Positions 32,737 through 42,783 are shown, counted from the first letter of the stretch. The stretch is DNA of 64,000 nucleotides from a bacterium 1XD42-54 (GCA_003612585.1 RAZH01000006.1:1-64000); one strand, 5' to 3'. The notes: generated by a model not told the origin, from the sequence alone. Program-made: numbers and translations.

Positions 32737-33753
32737 ATGGAAATCAGACGGCTGGAGCCATGGGAGCATGGAAAAACGCGGAGCTTGTATGAGGAAGTAT
32801 TTTCAGAGGATGATAAGAAGTTTGTAGATTATTATTATAAATGGAAGATTCGTGACAGCCGTATCTATGTGGCAGAGGATGGAGGGGAAATTCAGGCCAT
32901 GGTGCATGCAAATCCGTTTCTGGTATGGGTCAGAGGAACGGTGCAGAGGCTGCATTATATTGTGGCAGTGGCTACGCGAAAACCGTATCGGCACCGGGGC
33001 CTGATGAGAGCGCTTCTGGAGCTGGCCGAACAGGACATGGCAGAAAACGGCGAATGTTTTACATTTTTGATGCCAGCGGCTGAACAGATTTATGCGCCTC
33101 TTGGATATCGCTTCTTCAGCAGACAGCGGTGCGGGGTACTGCGGGGGGCTTTGTCATCGAAGATGCGTATTCTGGCGGCAGATTTGCATTCTTTTGCGGA
33201 GAAAGCGGACCGGTTCGTTTGCGAACCGGAAGAGCCGCGAGAAGTTTGCTGCCGCCCGGTTCAGCAGAAGGAATATGCGGCTTTGGCAGATTTTGTAAAT
33301 GGAATACTGCAAAAACAGTATGATGTTTTTATCTATCGGGATGCAGCCTATTATGAGCGGCTAAGTGCGGAACAGAAGTGTCAGGGCGGCAATGTGATGA
33401 TTCTTATTCATAAAAAGGAAGATGGAATAGGAAATCCCAATCAGAGGGAGGCACAGAACGAAATGCAGACACCGGGCGTGGAGATCATCGGAACCTTTTG
33501 TACCTCTGCCGAGGATGGTCAACAGCTGGAGCTGCGGGAAGTGATTCTGGCCCCGGAGTACATGAAGGCGGGTACAGAGGCGCTCCTGCGGTATGTGGGA
33601 ACAGAGGATGGTTGCAAAGTCTTTGGCTGTCAGCCGGAATTATTCCTGGAGGAGATACAAATGAAACCGCTTCTCATGGGAAAGGCTCCGTGCGGAGGCG
33701 TTTTTTGTAGTGATTGGGATGCTGACCGAGTATATATAAATGAAGTTGTATGA
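32737..33753 (+). CDS. GNAT N-acetyltransferase, Eis-like architecture
   Basis: 338 residues. The N-terminal half is a GNAT domain with the acetyl-CoA loop VAVATRKPYRHRGLMRALLE (motif V-A-T-x4-R-x2-G). MPAAEQIYAPLGYRFF matches the Eis-type pattern ending the first domain. The C-terminal half (YMKAGTEALLRYVG and following) fits the smaller sterol-carrier-like or second acyltransferase domain of such proteins. Substrate cannot be told. It follows ispF by 61 bases. Confidence 0.75.
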   Translation: MEIRRLEPWEHGKTRSLYEEVFSEDDKKFVDYYYKWKIRDSRIYVAEDGGEIQAMVHANPFLVWVRGTVQRLHYIVAVATRKPYRHRGLMRALLELAEQDMAENGECFTFLMPAAEQIYAPLGYRFFSRQRCGVLRGALSSKMRILAADLHSFAEKADRFVCEPEEPREVCCRPVQQKEYAALADFVNGILQKQYDVFIYRDAAYYERLSAEQKCQGGNVMILIHKKEDGIGNPNQREAQNEMQTPGVEIIGTFCTSAEDGQQLELREVILAPEYMKAGTEALLRYVGTEDGCKVFGCQPELFLEEIQMKPLLMGKAPCGGVFCSDWDADRVYINEVV

Positions 33754-33815
33754 GACTTTATCTGTTTTAATTCTAAATAATCTAAATCTAAATAAGGTAA
33801 CGCGAGGAGAACAGG

Positions 33816-34391
33816 ATGGCGAAATTGTATTTTCGGTATGGGGCGATGGGAAGCTCGAAAACGGCTAATGCACTGATGGTAAAATACAATTATAACGAGC
33901 GAGGGAAAAAAGCAATTCTGGCCAAGCCGAGGATTGATACGCGGGATGGCGCGGTGGTACGGAGCAGAATAGGGCTTGAGAGCGCATGCATCTTTGTGGA
34001 GGATATGTGCAGGATGACGGACGGGGAACTGTGTGCGTATGACTGTGTGATTGTAGACGAAGCGCAGTTTTGCCAAAAAGAAGAGATTCGTTTTTTTCTT
34101 CATATTGTGGATGATCTGGAAATTCCGGTTATCTGCTATGGGCTGCGTACGGATTTTCAGATGAATCTGTTTGAAGGAAGTAAGTGGCTTCTGGCGTGGG
34201 CGGATGTGCTGGAGGAGTTGAAAACTGTCTGCTGGTGCGGACAGGGAGCCGTATGCAACGCGAGGCTTAATGAAAAAGGAGAGGTTATTTACAGGGGAGA
34301 ACAGATCGTTATGGGCGGCAACGACCGCTATACGACGCTGTGCAGAAAGCATTATCAGGAGGGGAATACGGGCGCGTCAGAAAAGAATTGA
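33816..34391 (+). CDS. tdk: Thymidine kinase, type II
   Basis: 191 residues. Phosphorylates thymidine in the pyrimidine salvage pathway. The P-loop is YGAMGSSKTANAL (residues 8-20), DEAQF carries the catalytic Glu region, and YGLRTDFQMNLFEGS is the conserved lasso-side segment. Zinc-site cysteines appear as CWCG and later CRKHY. GCGAGGAG precedes the ATG. Length and motifs are normal for Firmicutes enzymes. Confidence 0.95.
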   Translation: MAKLYFRYGAMGSSKTANALMVKYNYNERGKKAILAKPRIDTRDGAVVRSRIGLESACIFVEDMCRMTDGELCAYDCVIVDEAQFCQKEEIRFFLHIVDDLEIPVICYGLRTDFQMNLFEGSKWLLAWADVLEELKTVCWCGQGAVCNARLNEKGEVIYRGEQIVMGGNDRYTTLCRKHYQEGNTGASEKN

Positions 34392-34541
34392 CAAAGAACC
34401 GGAATTTGCATAGACTTAGAATCAGAGAAATGGAAACCGCATCAGGCCTGCAAAGACAAAGAGGATGCATTGCCGGCATCTACAGATCCAGCGCATATTC
34501 GGAGTCTGGACGGGGCGGTTTAAGAAAGAAGAGGAAAGCGG

Positions 34542-35948
34542 ATGAAAGTATATAATACGCAGAGCAAGCGGAAAGAGGAGTTTGTACCATTGGTACCGGG
34601 GAAGGTGAGCATGTATGTGTGCGGACCGACGGTCTACAATTTTATTCACATCGGAAACGCCCGCCCGATGATTGTATTCGATACGGTGCGTCGCTATATG
34701 GAGCATAAAGGATACGAAGTGAATTATGTATCAAACTTCACGGATGTGGATGATAAAATCATTGCGAAGGCAAACGAGGAAGGCGTGACGGCGCAGGAGA
34801 TCTCAGAGCGTTATATTGCGGAATGCAAAAAAGATATGGCGGATATGAACGTAAAACCGGCTACGACGCATCCGCTGGCAACTCAGGAGATCGACGGGAT
34901 GATTGAGATGATTTCCACGCTGATTGAGAAAGGCTACGCTTACAATGTAAACGGCACTGTTTATTTCCGGACGAGAAAATTTGACGAATACGGAAAGCTG
35001 TCGCACAAAAATCTGGAAGATCTGCGCTCCGGCAACCGTTCTTTGCTCGTAACCGGGGAGGATCAGAAAGAGGACCCGCTCGACTTTGTACTGTGGAAGC
35101 CCAAAAAAGAGGGAGAGCCTTACTGGAAATCTCCGTGGAGCGACGGGCGTCCGGGGTGGCATATTGAGTGTTCTGTGATGGCGAAAAAATACCTCGGTGA
35201 AGAGATTGACATTCACGCAGGCGGTGAAGACCTGATTTTCCCGCATCATGAAAATGAAATCGCGCAGAGCGAGTGCTGTAACAACAAAATTTTTGCAAAA
35301 TACTGGTTGCACAACGGTTTTTTAAATATTGATAACCGTAAGATGTCGAAATCGCTGGGCAATTTCTTTACTGTACGTGAGATCGGTGAAAAATACGACC
35401 TGCAGGTACTGCGTTTCTTCATGTTGAGCGCGCATTACAGAAGTCCGCTGAATTTCAGCGCGGAGCTGATGGAATCCTCGAAAAACGCTCTGGAGCGTAT
35501 CCGGAATGCCGTATCAAATCTGGGCTATATGACGGAAAGGGCAGTTGACAAAGAGATGACGCCGTCCGAGCAGGCTGAGATGGCAAATGTGAAAGGCTTT
35601 GAAGCAAAGTTTGACGAGGCAATGGATGATGACTTTAACACAGCAGATGCAGTTGCCGCAGTGTTTGAGCTTGTAAAATATGCGAACAGCAGTGTGCATA
35701 CGGACAACACAAAAGTTTTTGTAAACGCTGTGCGCGATGAGATTATTCGCCTGTGTGATATTCTCGGAATCATTGCAGAGGTGAAGGAGGAGCTTTTGGA
35801 TGAGGAGATCGAAAAGCTGATCGAGGAACGACAGGAAGCGAGAAAGGCCAAAAACTTTGCACGCGCCGATGAGATCCGGCAGGAACTGCTGGAAAAGGGA
35901 ATTACGCTTCTTGATACGAGAGAAGGAGTAAAATGGAAAAGAGCATAA
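34542..35948 (+). CDS. cysS: Cysteinyl-tRNA synthetase
   Basis: 468 residues. Charges tRNA-Cys. The HIGH-type motif is FIHIGNARP, with the zinc Cys in YVCGPTVYN. The second zinc group is in WHIECSVMAKKYLG and HAGGEDLIFPHHENEIAQS. KMSKS is present at about residue 267 (NRKMSKSLGNF). The end overlaps the next gene by 16 bases. The cysS-mrnC-rlmB order is conserved in Firmicutes. Confidence 0.97.
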   Translation: MKVYNTQSKRKEEFVPLVPGKVSMYVCGPTVYNFIHIGNARPMIVFDTVRRYMEHKGYEVNYVSNFTDVDDKIIAKANEEGVTAQEISERYIAECKKDMADMNVKPATTHPLATQEIDGMIEMISTLIEKGYAYNVNGTVYFRTRKFDEYGKLSHKNLEDLRSGNRSLLVTGEDQKEDPLDFVLWKPKKEGEPYWKSPWSDGRPGWHIECSVMAKKYLGEEIDIHAGGEDLIFPHHENEIAQSECCNNKIFAKYWLHNGFLNIDNRKMSKSLGNFFTVREIGEKYDLQVLRFFMLSAHYRSPLNFSAELMESSKNALERIRNAVSNLGYMTERAVDKEMTPSEQAEMANVKGFEAKFDEAMDDDFNTADAVAAVFELVKYANSSVHTDNTKVFVNAVRDEIIRLCDILGIIAEVKEELLDEEIEKLIEERQEARKAKNFARADEIRQELLEKGITLLDTREGVKWKRA

Positions 35949-36373
35949 TATCTTTTGACGAGAGCCTGAATGAAACATTCAGGCTCTCTGAAAAGGACTG
36001 GAATATGTACTCGCCGCTGACCCTCGCTTACATAGGGGATGCGGCGTATGAGCTTATCATAAGAACAATATTTGTAAAAAAAGGAAACTGTCAGCCCCAA
36101 AAGCTGCATCAGAGGGTAACAGCCTGTGTCAGTGCGAAAGCGCAGGCGAACATGATAGAAGCGTTGCAGGCGCATTTAACGGACGAGGAGGCGGCAGTGT
36201 ATCGCCGCGGCCGCAATTCCAAGCCTTATACGAAAGCTAAAAATGCGAGTATGACAGAATATCTGGAAGCCACGGGCTTTGAGGCGATGATCGGCTATCT
36301 GTATCTGAAAAGGGAGTTTGCCCGGATGAATGAGCTGGTGGCTGTGGGACTTGCGGCACTGGGAAAAATATAA
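35933..36373 (+). CDS. mrnC: Mini-ribonuclease III
   Basis: 146 residues. Matures the ends of 23S rRNA precursors. It is a catalytic RNase III domain without a double-stranded RNA-binding domain. The signature LTLAYIGDAAYELIIRTIFV contains the expected Asp/Glu of the RNase III motif, and YRRGRNSKPYTKAKNAS matches the family. It starts inside the cysS end (GTAAAATGG), so it is translationally coupled. Confidence 0.92.
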   Translation: MEKSIISFDESLNETFRLSEKDWNMYSPLTLAYIGDAAYELIIRTIFVKKGNCQPQKLHQRVTACVSAKAQANMIEALQAHLTDEEAAVYRRGRNSKPYTKAKNASMTEYLEATGFEAMIGYLYLKREFARMNELVAVGLAALGKI

Positions 36374-36459
36374 CGGACAGAAATGATGGGCTACGGAGCG
36401 AATGGAAAGACGCTGAAGAAACGTTTTAGATAAGAGCAGTGCGCAGGAGAAAGGGAACT

Positions 36460-37341
36460 ATGAAATTCGAGAACAAAGAATACAGGAACAAAGAATATAG
36501 GAACAAAGAATATACGAACAAAGAAAAGAAAAGAATCGGGAAAGAGAGATCCTATCATAACCTGCCGAACGCACAGGAGGGGGAAGCTGCACAGGGACGT
36601 GTAGTAGAAGGACGCAACGCGGTGCTGGAAGCTTTCCGTTCCGGAAAGGCAGTCGACCGTCTTCTGATCCAGGACGGGTGTCAGGACGGTCCAATTCAGA
36701 CGATCAAGCGGGAGGCAAGAAAGCGCGATACGCTGATTGATTTTGTGTCTAAGGAGCGGCTTGATCAGCTCAGCGAAACCGGAAAGCATCAGGGGGTCAT
36801 TGCGATGGCTGCGGCATACGAGTATGCCTCTGTGGAGGATATTTTAAATGCTGCCAGAGAAAAGGATGAGGCGCCTTTTTTGTTTTTACTGGATGATATT
36901 GAAGATCCGCATAATCTCGGAGCAATTATCCGAACCGCGAATCTGGCAGGAGCACACGGCGTCATTATACCGAAACGCCATGCCGCAGGGCTGACGGCGA
37001 CCGTAGCGCGAACCTCAGCAGGTGCATTGAATTATACCCCGGTGGCACGTGTAACGAATCTTGGCAATACGATTGAAGAGCTGAAAAAAGAGGGAATCTG
37101 GTTTGTATGCGCAGATATGGGAGCTGAGACGATGTACAGCCAGAATCTGACCGGGCCGATCGGGCTTGTAATCGGAAATGAAGGAAGCGGCGTCAGCCGT
37201 CTCGTAAAAGAGAAGTGTGATTTTACAGCATCAATTCCCATGAAAGGGAATATAGATTCATTGAACGCTTCCGTGGCAGCCGGCGTGCTGGCATACGAAA
37301 TCGTGCGTCAGAGAATATACGGAGCAGGCAGGAAAGAGTAG
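36460..37341 (+). CDS. rlmB: 23S rRNA 2'-O-methyltransferase RlmB, SPOUT/TrmH family
   Basis: 293 residues from an ATG after GGAGAAAGGGAACT. The core shows the family: substrate-binding VEGRNAVLEAFRSGK, then LDDIEDPHNLGAIIRTANLA, LVIGNEGSGVSRLV and IPMKGNIDSLNASVAAGVLA, the knotted SAM site. Residues 4-20 consist of an in-frame tandem repeat (NKEYR units, about 15 bases each at the DNA level) absent from typical RlmB. Methylates G2251-equivalent in 23S rRNA. Confidence 0.93.
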   Translation: MKFENKEYRNKEYRNKEYTNKEKKRIGKERSYHNLPNAQEGEAAQGRVVEGRNAVLEAFRSGKAVDRLLIQDGCQDGPIQTIKREARKRDTLIDFVSKERLDQLSETGKHQGVIAMAAAYEYASVEDILNAAREKDEAPFLFLLDDIEDPHNLGAIIRTANLAGAHGVIIPKRHAAGLTATVARTSAGALNYTPVARVTNLGNTIEELKKEGIWFVCADMGAETMYSQNLTGPIGLVIGNEGSGVSRLVKEKCDFTASIPMKGNIDSLNASVAAGVLAYEIVRQRIYGAGRKE

Positions 37342-37358
37342 CGAGGGATTATACAGAA

Positions 37359-38762
37359 ATGAAGCAGTTGAAACGAATCAAAAAAATCACCCGGAAAATG
37401 GAACAACATATGACGGCTTCCCAGATGATGGTTTTTGGCTTTGCGGCTGTTATTTTGTTGGGAGGAATTTTGTTGTCATTTCCGATTTGTAATGCGGATG
37501 GAAAATGGCTGAATTTTATTGATGCATTGTTTACCTCATGCACTTCTGTCTGTGTCACCGGCTTGGTGACTGTTGTTCCGGCAGAACAGTTTACACTGCT
37601 TGGAAAGATGGTTATTCTGCTTTTGATTCAGTTTGGAGGGCTTGGAATCATAGCGTGTACAATGGGAGCATTTCTGATTCTCAGGCGTCAGATCACAATC
37701 CGGAACCGTGTGGTGATTCAGGAAAGCTACAATCTGAATACATTAAGCGGCCTCGTTGTAATGCTGAAATTTGTTTTGTGCGGAACCTTTTTGGCAGAGG
37801 GAATCGGAGCTTTCTTTTATGCACTGCAGTTTGTGCCGCAGTTTGGATTTTTCCGGGGCGTATGGTATTCGATTTTTCATTCGATTTCGGCTTTTTGCAA
37901 TGCCGGGATTGATATATTGGGAGAGAACAGTCTACAGGCTTATCAGACAAGTCCGCTGGTAAATTTTACGACAATCGGACTGATTATAGCCAGCGGTCTT
38001 GGATTTACGGTCTGGCAGGATTTGCTGCTGACCGGAAAGCGCATTCGTGGACGTGAATTTTCTTTTGGGCGCTGCATGCAGAAAATGCGGCTGCATACAA
38101 AGCTGGCGCTTTTGATGACGCTGGTGCTTGTTCTGGGCGGAACCATCGGGTTCTTCTGTATGGAGTATTCAAATCCCGCTACATTGGGGCCGTTTCGGAT
38201 GGGCGAGAAATGGATGGCGGCGATGTTTCAGTCTGTGACAACAAGGACAGCGGGGTTTTTTACAATTCCGCAGAGCGCATTTTATGAACCGTCTCGTTTT
38301 CTTTCCTGCATTTTAATGTTTATCGGAGGCTCTCCGGGAGGAACGGCCGGAGGAGTGAAGACAACGACGATTATGATTTTGCTTCTGACCTGCTGGTCTG
38401 TTTTAAAAGGAAATCCGGATACGGAGTACTGCCGCAGAAAAATACCGGCTCTGAATGTGCGGACCGCTTTTTCTGTGGTGATCGTTGCTTTTGTTGCGTT
38501 GCTCGGCGGAACGATGGCTATTTTGCTGTTCGAGCCGGTCGGACTTATGGATGCGTTGTATGAGGTGACTTCTGCCATTGGAACAGTGGGACTGTCTGTG
38601 GGGATTACCCCGTCTCTGTCTTCGGCAAGCAAGTTGGTCGTGATTCTTCTTATGTATATGGGGCGCATTGGCCCGACAACTCTGGTACTTTTATTTGCAG
38701 GGAAAATCGGGAAAACAAAAGCCGGGAGAAAGCTGCCGGAGGAACGGATTATGGTAGGATAG
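37359..38762 (+). CDS. trkH: Trk/Ktr-type potassium uptake channel subunit
   Basis: 467 residues with about ten hydrophobic helices and repeated pore segments, such as FTSCTSVCVTGL, HSISAFCNAGIDIL, QSVTTRTAGF and EVTSAIGTVGLSVG, where the filter glycines lie. SPGGTAGGVKTTT is a conserved loop. The gene is followed 31 bases later by the regulatory subunit, so the two form a K+ uptake system in the membrane. Confidence 0.93.
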   Translation: MKQLKRIKKITRKMEQHMTASQMMVFGFAAVILLGGILLSFPICNADGKWLNFIDALFTSCTSVCVTGLVTVVPAEQFTLLGKMVILLLIQFGGLGIIACTMGAFLILRRQITIRNRVVIQESYNLNTLSGLVVMLKFVLCGTFLAEGIGAFFYALQFVPQFGFFRGVWYSIFHSISAFCNAGIDILGENSLQAYQTSPLVNFTTIGLIIASGLGFTVWQDLLLTGKRIRGREFSFGRCMQKMRLHTKLALLMTLVLVLGGTIGFFCMEYSNPATLGPFRMGEKWMAAMFQSVTTRTAGFFTIPQSAFYEPSRFLSCILMFIGGSPGGTAGGVKTTTIMILLLTCWSVLKGNPDTEYCRRKIPALNVRTAFSVVIVAFVALLGGTMAILLFEPVGLMDALYEVTSAIGTVGLSVGITPSLSSASKLVVILLMYMGRIGPTTLVLLFAGKIGKTKAGRKLPEERIMVG

Positions 38763-38793
38763 GGATGTTTGATTTCAGAAAGGATGGCACCAT

Positions 38794-39441
38794 ATGAAAA
38801 AGCAGTATGTGGTATTTGGAGCAGGAAAATTCGGTCGGAGTATTGCAGTGACGCTGCAGTCGCTTGGCTGTGAAGTGATTGTGGTGGATCGTAATCCGGA
38901 AATTATTCAGGAGCTTGCAGATGATGTCAGCTATGCGATCTGTGCGGATGTGGAGGACCCGGATGTATTTGAAAATCTGGGGCTTCGCAATCTCGACGGC
39001 GCTATTATTGCAATTGCAGAGAATCTGGAGGCAAGTATCGTGACGACAATGCAGTGCAGTGAGATCGGCATTCCGCGGATTCTTGCGAAAGCAAAAAACA
39101 GTCTGCACGAGAGAATCTTGAAAAGTGTCGGAGCGAACAAGATTATTTATCCCGAAGTGGAAATGGGGCGTAGGATAGCCAAGTACCTTGTGGCAGACAG
39201 CTTTACAGATTGGATTGAGTTATCGCCGTATTACAGTCTTGTGGAACTGGATATTCCGGATAAGTGGGTCGGCAAAAGCCTTAGCGAGTTGCAGATCCGT
39301 GAAAAGTATAACCTGAATGTAATCGGCATTCGCGATGGAGATCAGGTGACGGTCAAGCTGGACCCAGGCGCGCCGATGAAGGCGGGAATTGAACTGATTG
39401 TGGTCGGTGAAAACAGTGATCTGGAACATTTTCAAAAGTAG
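38794..39441 (+). CDS. trkA: Trk/Ktr potassium channel regulatory subunit
   Basis: 215 residues: an RCK-N Rossmann domain with FGAGKFGRSIA (nucleotide loop) and the acidic end of strand two (VIVVDRNPEII), then an RCK-C domain (residues about 135-215, LVELDIPDKWVGKSLSELQI). It binds NAD or ATP/ADP and gates the upstream channel. Length suits a KtrA/KtrC-type single-unit regulator. Confidence 0.93.
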   Translation: MKKQYVVFGAGKFGRSIAVTLQSLGCEVIVVDRNPEIIQELADDVSYAICADVEDPDVFENLGLRNLDGAIIAIAENLEASIVTTMQCSEIGIPRILAKAKNSLHERILKSVGANKIIYPEVEMGRRIAKYLVADSFTDWIELSPYYSLVELDIPDKWVGKSLSELQIREKYNLNVIGIRDGDQVTVKLDPGAPMKAGIELIVVGENSDLEHFQK

Positions 39442-39452
39442 CAGACGGAGGC

Positions 39453-40547
39453 ATGCATTTGAAAGCGAATCTGATACGGTATCTAAAAGAATACGGCGGG
39501 AAAACATTTCAGGAGTGTCCGTTTTCGGAGGTTGACGCGCTGTTGTTTGCGTCGCTTTCCTATCTGAAAATGCAGGGGATTGTTCCGGGCTTTCGAAAGG
39601 GTGAGGGCGTTAGATGGACAGAGATGGCGCAGCATCCGGAAGTAGAAAAGATGTTTACAGATCCGCTGTACGGAAAACAGCACCGCCGCGTATTTTACCT
39701 GGTGCTTGGCAGCAGGAGATACCGCAGTGTTCGGGTCAATTATTATAAAGAGTGGTTTGATGAAGGAAGGGAAGCACAGTTTGCGGCTGTGACATTTTTA
39801 CTGGGACCGACCAGTGTTTTTGTATCGTTTCGTGGCACGGATGAGACCCTTGTGGGATGGAAAGAAGACTTTAATATGAGCTGTATGAGGGAGGTTCCGT
39901 CGCAGCACAGCGCGCTTGCATATTTAAAAGGCGTGGCCAGGTTTACAGATGGCCGGATGATTCTTGGAGGGCATTCCAAGGGGGGCAATCTGGCTGTCTA
40001 TGCAGCTGCGTATGCGCCAAAGCAGATTCAGAGACGAATCCGCCGGATATACAGCTTTGACGGGCCGGGATTTCGCAGAGGTTTTTATGAGAAGCCGGGG
40101 TTTATACAGATGGAAGACCGTCTTTGTAAAATTATGCCGGAGCAGTCTTTGATTGGCGGACTTTTTGTAAATTACAGAAAATATCGCGTCATTGAGAGTT
40201 ATAAAAGAAGCAGCATATGGCAGCATGATCTGATGCAGTGGAAAATTCGAAGTGGACGGTTCGTGTACTGCAAAAAACTGGGAAAACGGAGTATCCGCAA
40301 AACACTTGTTTTCAATAGCTGGATCAATTCGCTGAGCCGTCGCCAGAGGTCAGAGTTTGTAAATACTTTATATAAATTGCTTCGTGATACACATGTCTCA
40401 GATGTAGGGGAACTTTTTAAAAAACCGGTCTCGATTTTAGGCGGGGTCCTGGCAGGCCTTTTCCGGCTGGAACGGGAGCGGCGGCAATTATTCCTGCATA
40501 CGATCGGACGGTTGTTTCAAGCGGCAGTGCGCCAGTTCGGGCGATGA
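39453..40547 (+). CDS. Mbeg1-like alpha/beta hydrolase (DUF2974)
   Basis: 364 residues. A lipase-like nucleophile elbow is visible, LGGHSKGGNLAVYAAAY, and an earlier strand FVSFRGTDETLVGWKEDFNM, typical of Mbeg1-like proteins. A catalytic Asp and His are not certain. The ATG lies only two bases after GGAGG, so a TTG at 39459 (residue 3) may be the real start. No signal peptide. The substrate is unknown. Confidence 0.75.
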   Translation: MHLKANLIRYLKEYGGKTFQECPFSEVDALLFASLSYLKMQGIVPGFRKGEGVRWTEMAQHPEVEKMFTDPLYGKQHRRVFYLVLGSRRYRSVRVNYYKEWFDEGREAQFAAVTFLLGPTSVFVSFRGTDETLVGWKEDFNMSCMREVPSQHSALAYLKGVARFTDGRMILGGHSKGGNLAVYAAAYAPKQIQRRIRRIYSFDGPGFRRGFYEKPGFIQMEDRLCKIMPEQSLIGGLFVNYRKYRVIESYKRSSIWQHDLMQWKIRSGRFVYCKKLGKRSIRKTLVFNSWINSLSRRQRSEFVNTLYKLLRDTHVSDVGELFKKPVSILGGVLAGLFRLERERRQLFLHTIGRLFQAAVRQFGR

Positions 40548-40581
40548 AAATTCTCTTAATCTTAATAAGGAGTGTTTTAAG

Positions 40582-41703
40582 ATGAACAAATTGAACATAG
40601 GGGAGAATATTACACGACTGCGTCACAGCAGAGGAGTTACGCAGGAGGCGCTGGCCGATTTTGTCGGGGTGACGAAAGGTTCTGTGTCAAAATGGGAAAA
40701 TCATCAGAGCATGCCGGACGTTTCACTGCTGCCATTACTGGCAGCGTTTTTTGATGTTAGTATTGACGAACTAATCGGGTATGAGGCGCAGCTTGATAGA
40801 GAGCAGATTCGTAAAATATACCAGGAACTTGCGGCTGATTTTGCCAGGCATCCATTTGAAGAGGTGATGGAAAAGAGCCGGAAGCTTGTGAAGCAATATT
40901 ATTCCTGCTACACGTTTCTGTTTCAGATCAGTCTTTTGTGGCTGAATCATTTTATGTTGGCGGACAGTCCGGACGTGCAGCAGAAAGTGCTTGGTGAGGC
41001 ACGCGAGCTCTGCCGGCATATTTGTAATGAATGTAAGGAAACGGCACTCAGCAGTGATGCGGTCATGCTTCAGGCATATATTGATCTGCAGCTTGGCAAA
41101 GCGGAGGCTGTAATCGAAGCTCTGGAAGAGACGATCAGTCCGTATCGGATGACAGGGCGAAGCGAGGGCGTTTTGATTCAGGCATACATGTTGGCAGGAG
41201 AAAAGGAAAAGGCGGTCAGTTATACGCAGTATGCTATGTTCAGCCACCTGATTAATCTCGTGAGCCATGCAATCATGTATTTAGAACTCCATGAAACGGA
41301 TTTTACTGTCTGTGAGGAGACCATCCGGCGTGTGGATCAACTTGACAAAGTATATCAGTTTGCTGCCCTGGACGGGAATGCAGCCGCTATATTTCAAATG
41401 CAGGCAGCCTGTTTCTATGCGCGGTATGGCAAGGCAGAGCAGGCTGTGGAACGTCTGGGACGCTATGTGTCTGTGATCCGGTGGATGTTTTCGAAAGAGA
41501 ATTTAACCAACCACGGTGACGCGTATTTTGACAGGATTCAGGCGTGGTATGAGGGCTGTGACCTCGGGAACCGCACGCCGAGAAGCAGAAAAGTGATACT
41601 GGACAGTGCGTTGCAAATTTTTGACTATCCTGTTTTTGATGGTGTGAAAGAACGCCATGATTTTCAAAAACTGCAACAGTCTCTAAAAGAGATCAGGATC
41701 TGA
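40582..41703 (+). CDS. XRE-family transcriptional regulator with helical repeat domain
   Basis: 373 residues. An N-terminal helix-turn-helix (GENITRLRHSRGVTQEALAD then GSVSKWENHQSMPDVSLL) binds DNA. The rest is helical, tetratricopeptide-like (AYIDLQLGKAEAVIEALEET, YARYGKAEQAVERLGRYV), as in Firmicutes regulators that sense peptides or nutrients. No small peptide gene is evident next to it. Its targets are not indicated. Confidence 0.8.
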   Translation: MNKLNIGENITRLRHSRGVTQEALADFVGVTKGSVSKWENHQSMPDVSLLPLLAAFFDVSIDELIGYEAQLDREQIRKIYQELAADFARHPFEEVMEKSRKLVKQYYSCYTFLFQISLLWLNHFMLADSPDVQQKVLGEARELCRHICNECKETALSSDAVMLQAYIDLQLGKAEAVIEALEETISPYRMTGRSEGVLIQAYMLAGEKEKAVSYTQYAMFSHLINLVSHAIMYLELHETDFTVCEETIRRVDQLDKVYQFAALDGNAAAIFQMQAACFYARYGKAEQAVERLGRYVSVIRWMFSKENLTNHGDAYFDRIQAWYEGCDLGNRTPRSRKVILDSALQIFDYPVFDGVKERHDFQKLQQSLKEIRI

Positions 41704-41735
41704 TTTTTGAGTACGCACCTCAGGCAATTTTTGGG

Positions 41736-41764
41736 TTGACACACCTGAGTGAGTGTACTATAAT
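41736..41764 (+). promoter_or_regulatory. Promoter of the rplM-rpsI operon
   Basis: TTGACA (41736-41741), 17 bases, TATAAT (41759-41764): a consensus sigma-A promoter, as expected for ribosomal protein genes. Confidence 0.9.
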
Positions 41765-41770
41765 ATTGAA

Positions 41771-41940
41771 GGTATGGCCGGTTTATTGTATAACTGTGCC
41801 CGAAAGTTATGTGTATAAATGCTTTAGCCAAAGCCCCGGTGAGGCATTTTATCATAAGATTCCCGTCACGGGAAATCAGCGGGAGGACGGAAATAAGCCT
41901 CTGTCAGTCCGAAGCAAGTTCACTATGTTCAAGGAGGAAG
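41771..41940 (+). ncRNA. Probable L13-type ribosomal leader RNA
   Basis: About 170 untranslated bases lie between the promoter and rplM, with small hairpins such as CCCGTcaCGGG (41866-41876). Firmicutes rplM genes often carry an autoregulatory L13 leader that binds the protein. Position suggests this; I cannot verify the consensus by eye. Confidence 0.5.
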
Positions 41941-41944
41941 ACCA

Positions 41945-42373
41945 ATGAAAAGTTATATGGCTAGCCCAGCAACGATTGAAAGAAAATGGTATGTAGTTGA
42001 CGCTACAGATATGACACTCGGCCGCTTGGCTTCAGAAGTGGCAAAGGTATTAAGAGGAAAGAACAAGCCGATCTTTACCCCTCATATTGATACAGGTGAT
42101 TATGTAATCATCGTAAATGCAGAGAAGATTCAGGTGACAGGTAAGAAGCTGGATCAGAAGGTTTATTATCATCATTCTGATTACGTAGGTGGCATGAAAG
42201 AGACTACACTGCGTGACATGATGGCAAAGAAGCCGGAGAGAGTTATTGAACTCGCTGTAAAGGGTATGCTTCCGAAGGGACCGCTTGGAAGAGAGATGTA
42301 CAAGAAGCTTTTTGTATATGCAGGTCCGGATCACAAGCATCAGGCACAGAAGCCGGAAGCGCTGACATTCTAA
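41945..42373 (+). CDS. rplM: 50S ribosomal protein L13
   Basis: 142 residues after AAGGAGGAAG. Signatures: [56 protein letters not shown]. First gene of the L13-S9 operon, 17 bases ahead of rpsI. Confidence 0.98.
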   Translation: MKSYMASPATIERKWYVVDATDMTLGRLASEVAKVLRGKNKPIFTPHIDTGDYVIIVNAEKIQVTGKKLDQKVYYHHSDYVGGMKETTLRDMMAKKPERVIELAVKGMLPKGPLGREMYKKLFVYAGPDHKHQAQKPEALTF

Positions 42374-42390
42374 GAAGGAGGTAGGAAACA

Positions 42391-42783
42391 TTGGCTACAG
42401 AAAGATTTTACGGAACAGGAAGAAGAAAAAAATCAATCGCAAGAGTATATCTTATTCCGGGTACAGGAAAGATTACTGTAAATAAAAGAGACATTGATGA
42501 GTATTTTGGTCTTGAAACTCTGAAGCTCATCGTTCGTCAGCCGCTTGTAGCGACAGAGACAGTTGATAAATTTGACGTTCTTGTAAACGTTCGCGGTGGC
42601 GGTACTACAGGACAGGCTGGTGCAATCCGCCATGGTATCGCAAGAGCACTGCTTCAGGCAGACAGTGAATACAGACCGACTCTGAAGTCTGCTGGTTACC
42701 TGACACGTGATCCGAGAATGAAAGAGCGTAAGAAATACGGTCTCAAAGCCGCACGTCGTGCTCCGCAGTTCAGTAAACGATAA
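42391..42783 (+). CDS. rpsI: 30S ribosomal protein S9
   Basis: 130 residues, starting at TTG ([20 protein letters not shown]) after AGAAGGAGG. It ends with the conserved basic tail RRAPQFSKR that reaches the decoding centre, and contains [19 protein letters not shown]. Followed by a strong terminator. Confidence 0.98.
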   Translation: MATERFYGTGRRKKSIARVYLIPGTGKITVNKRDIDEYFGLETLKLIVRQPLVATETVDKFDVLVNVRGGGTTGQAGAIRHGIARALLQADSEYRPTLKSAGYLTRDPRMKERKKYGLKAARRAPQFSKR

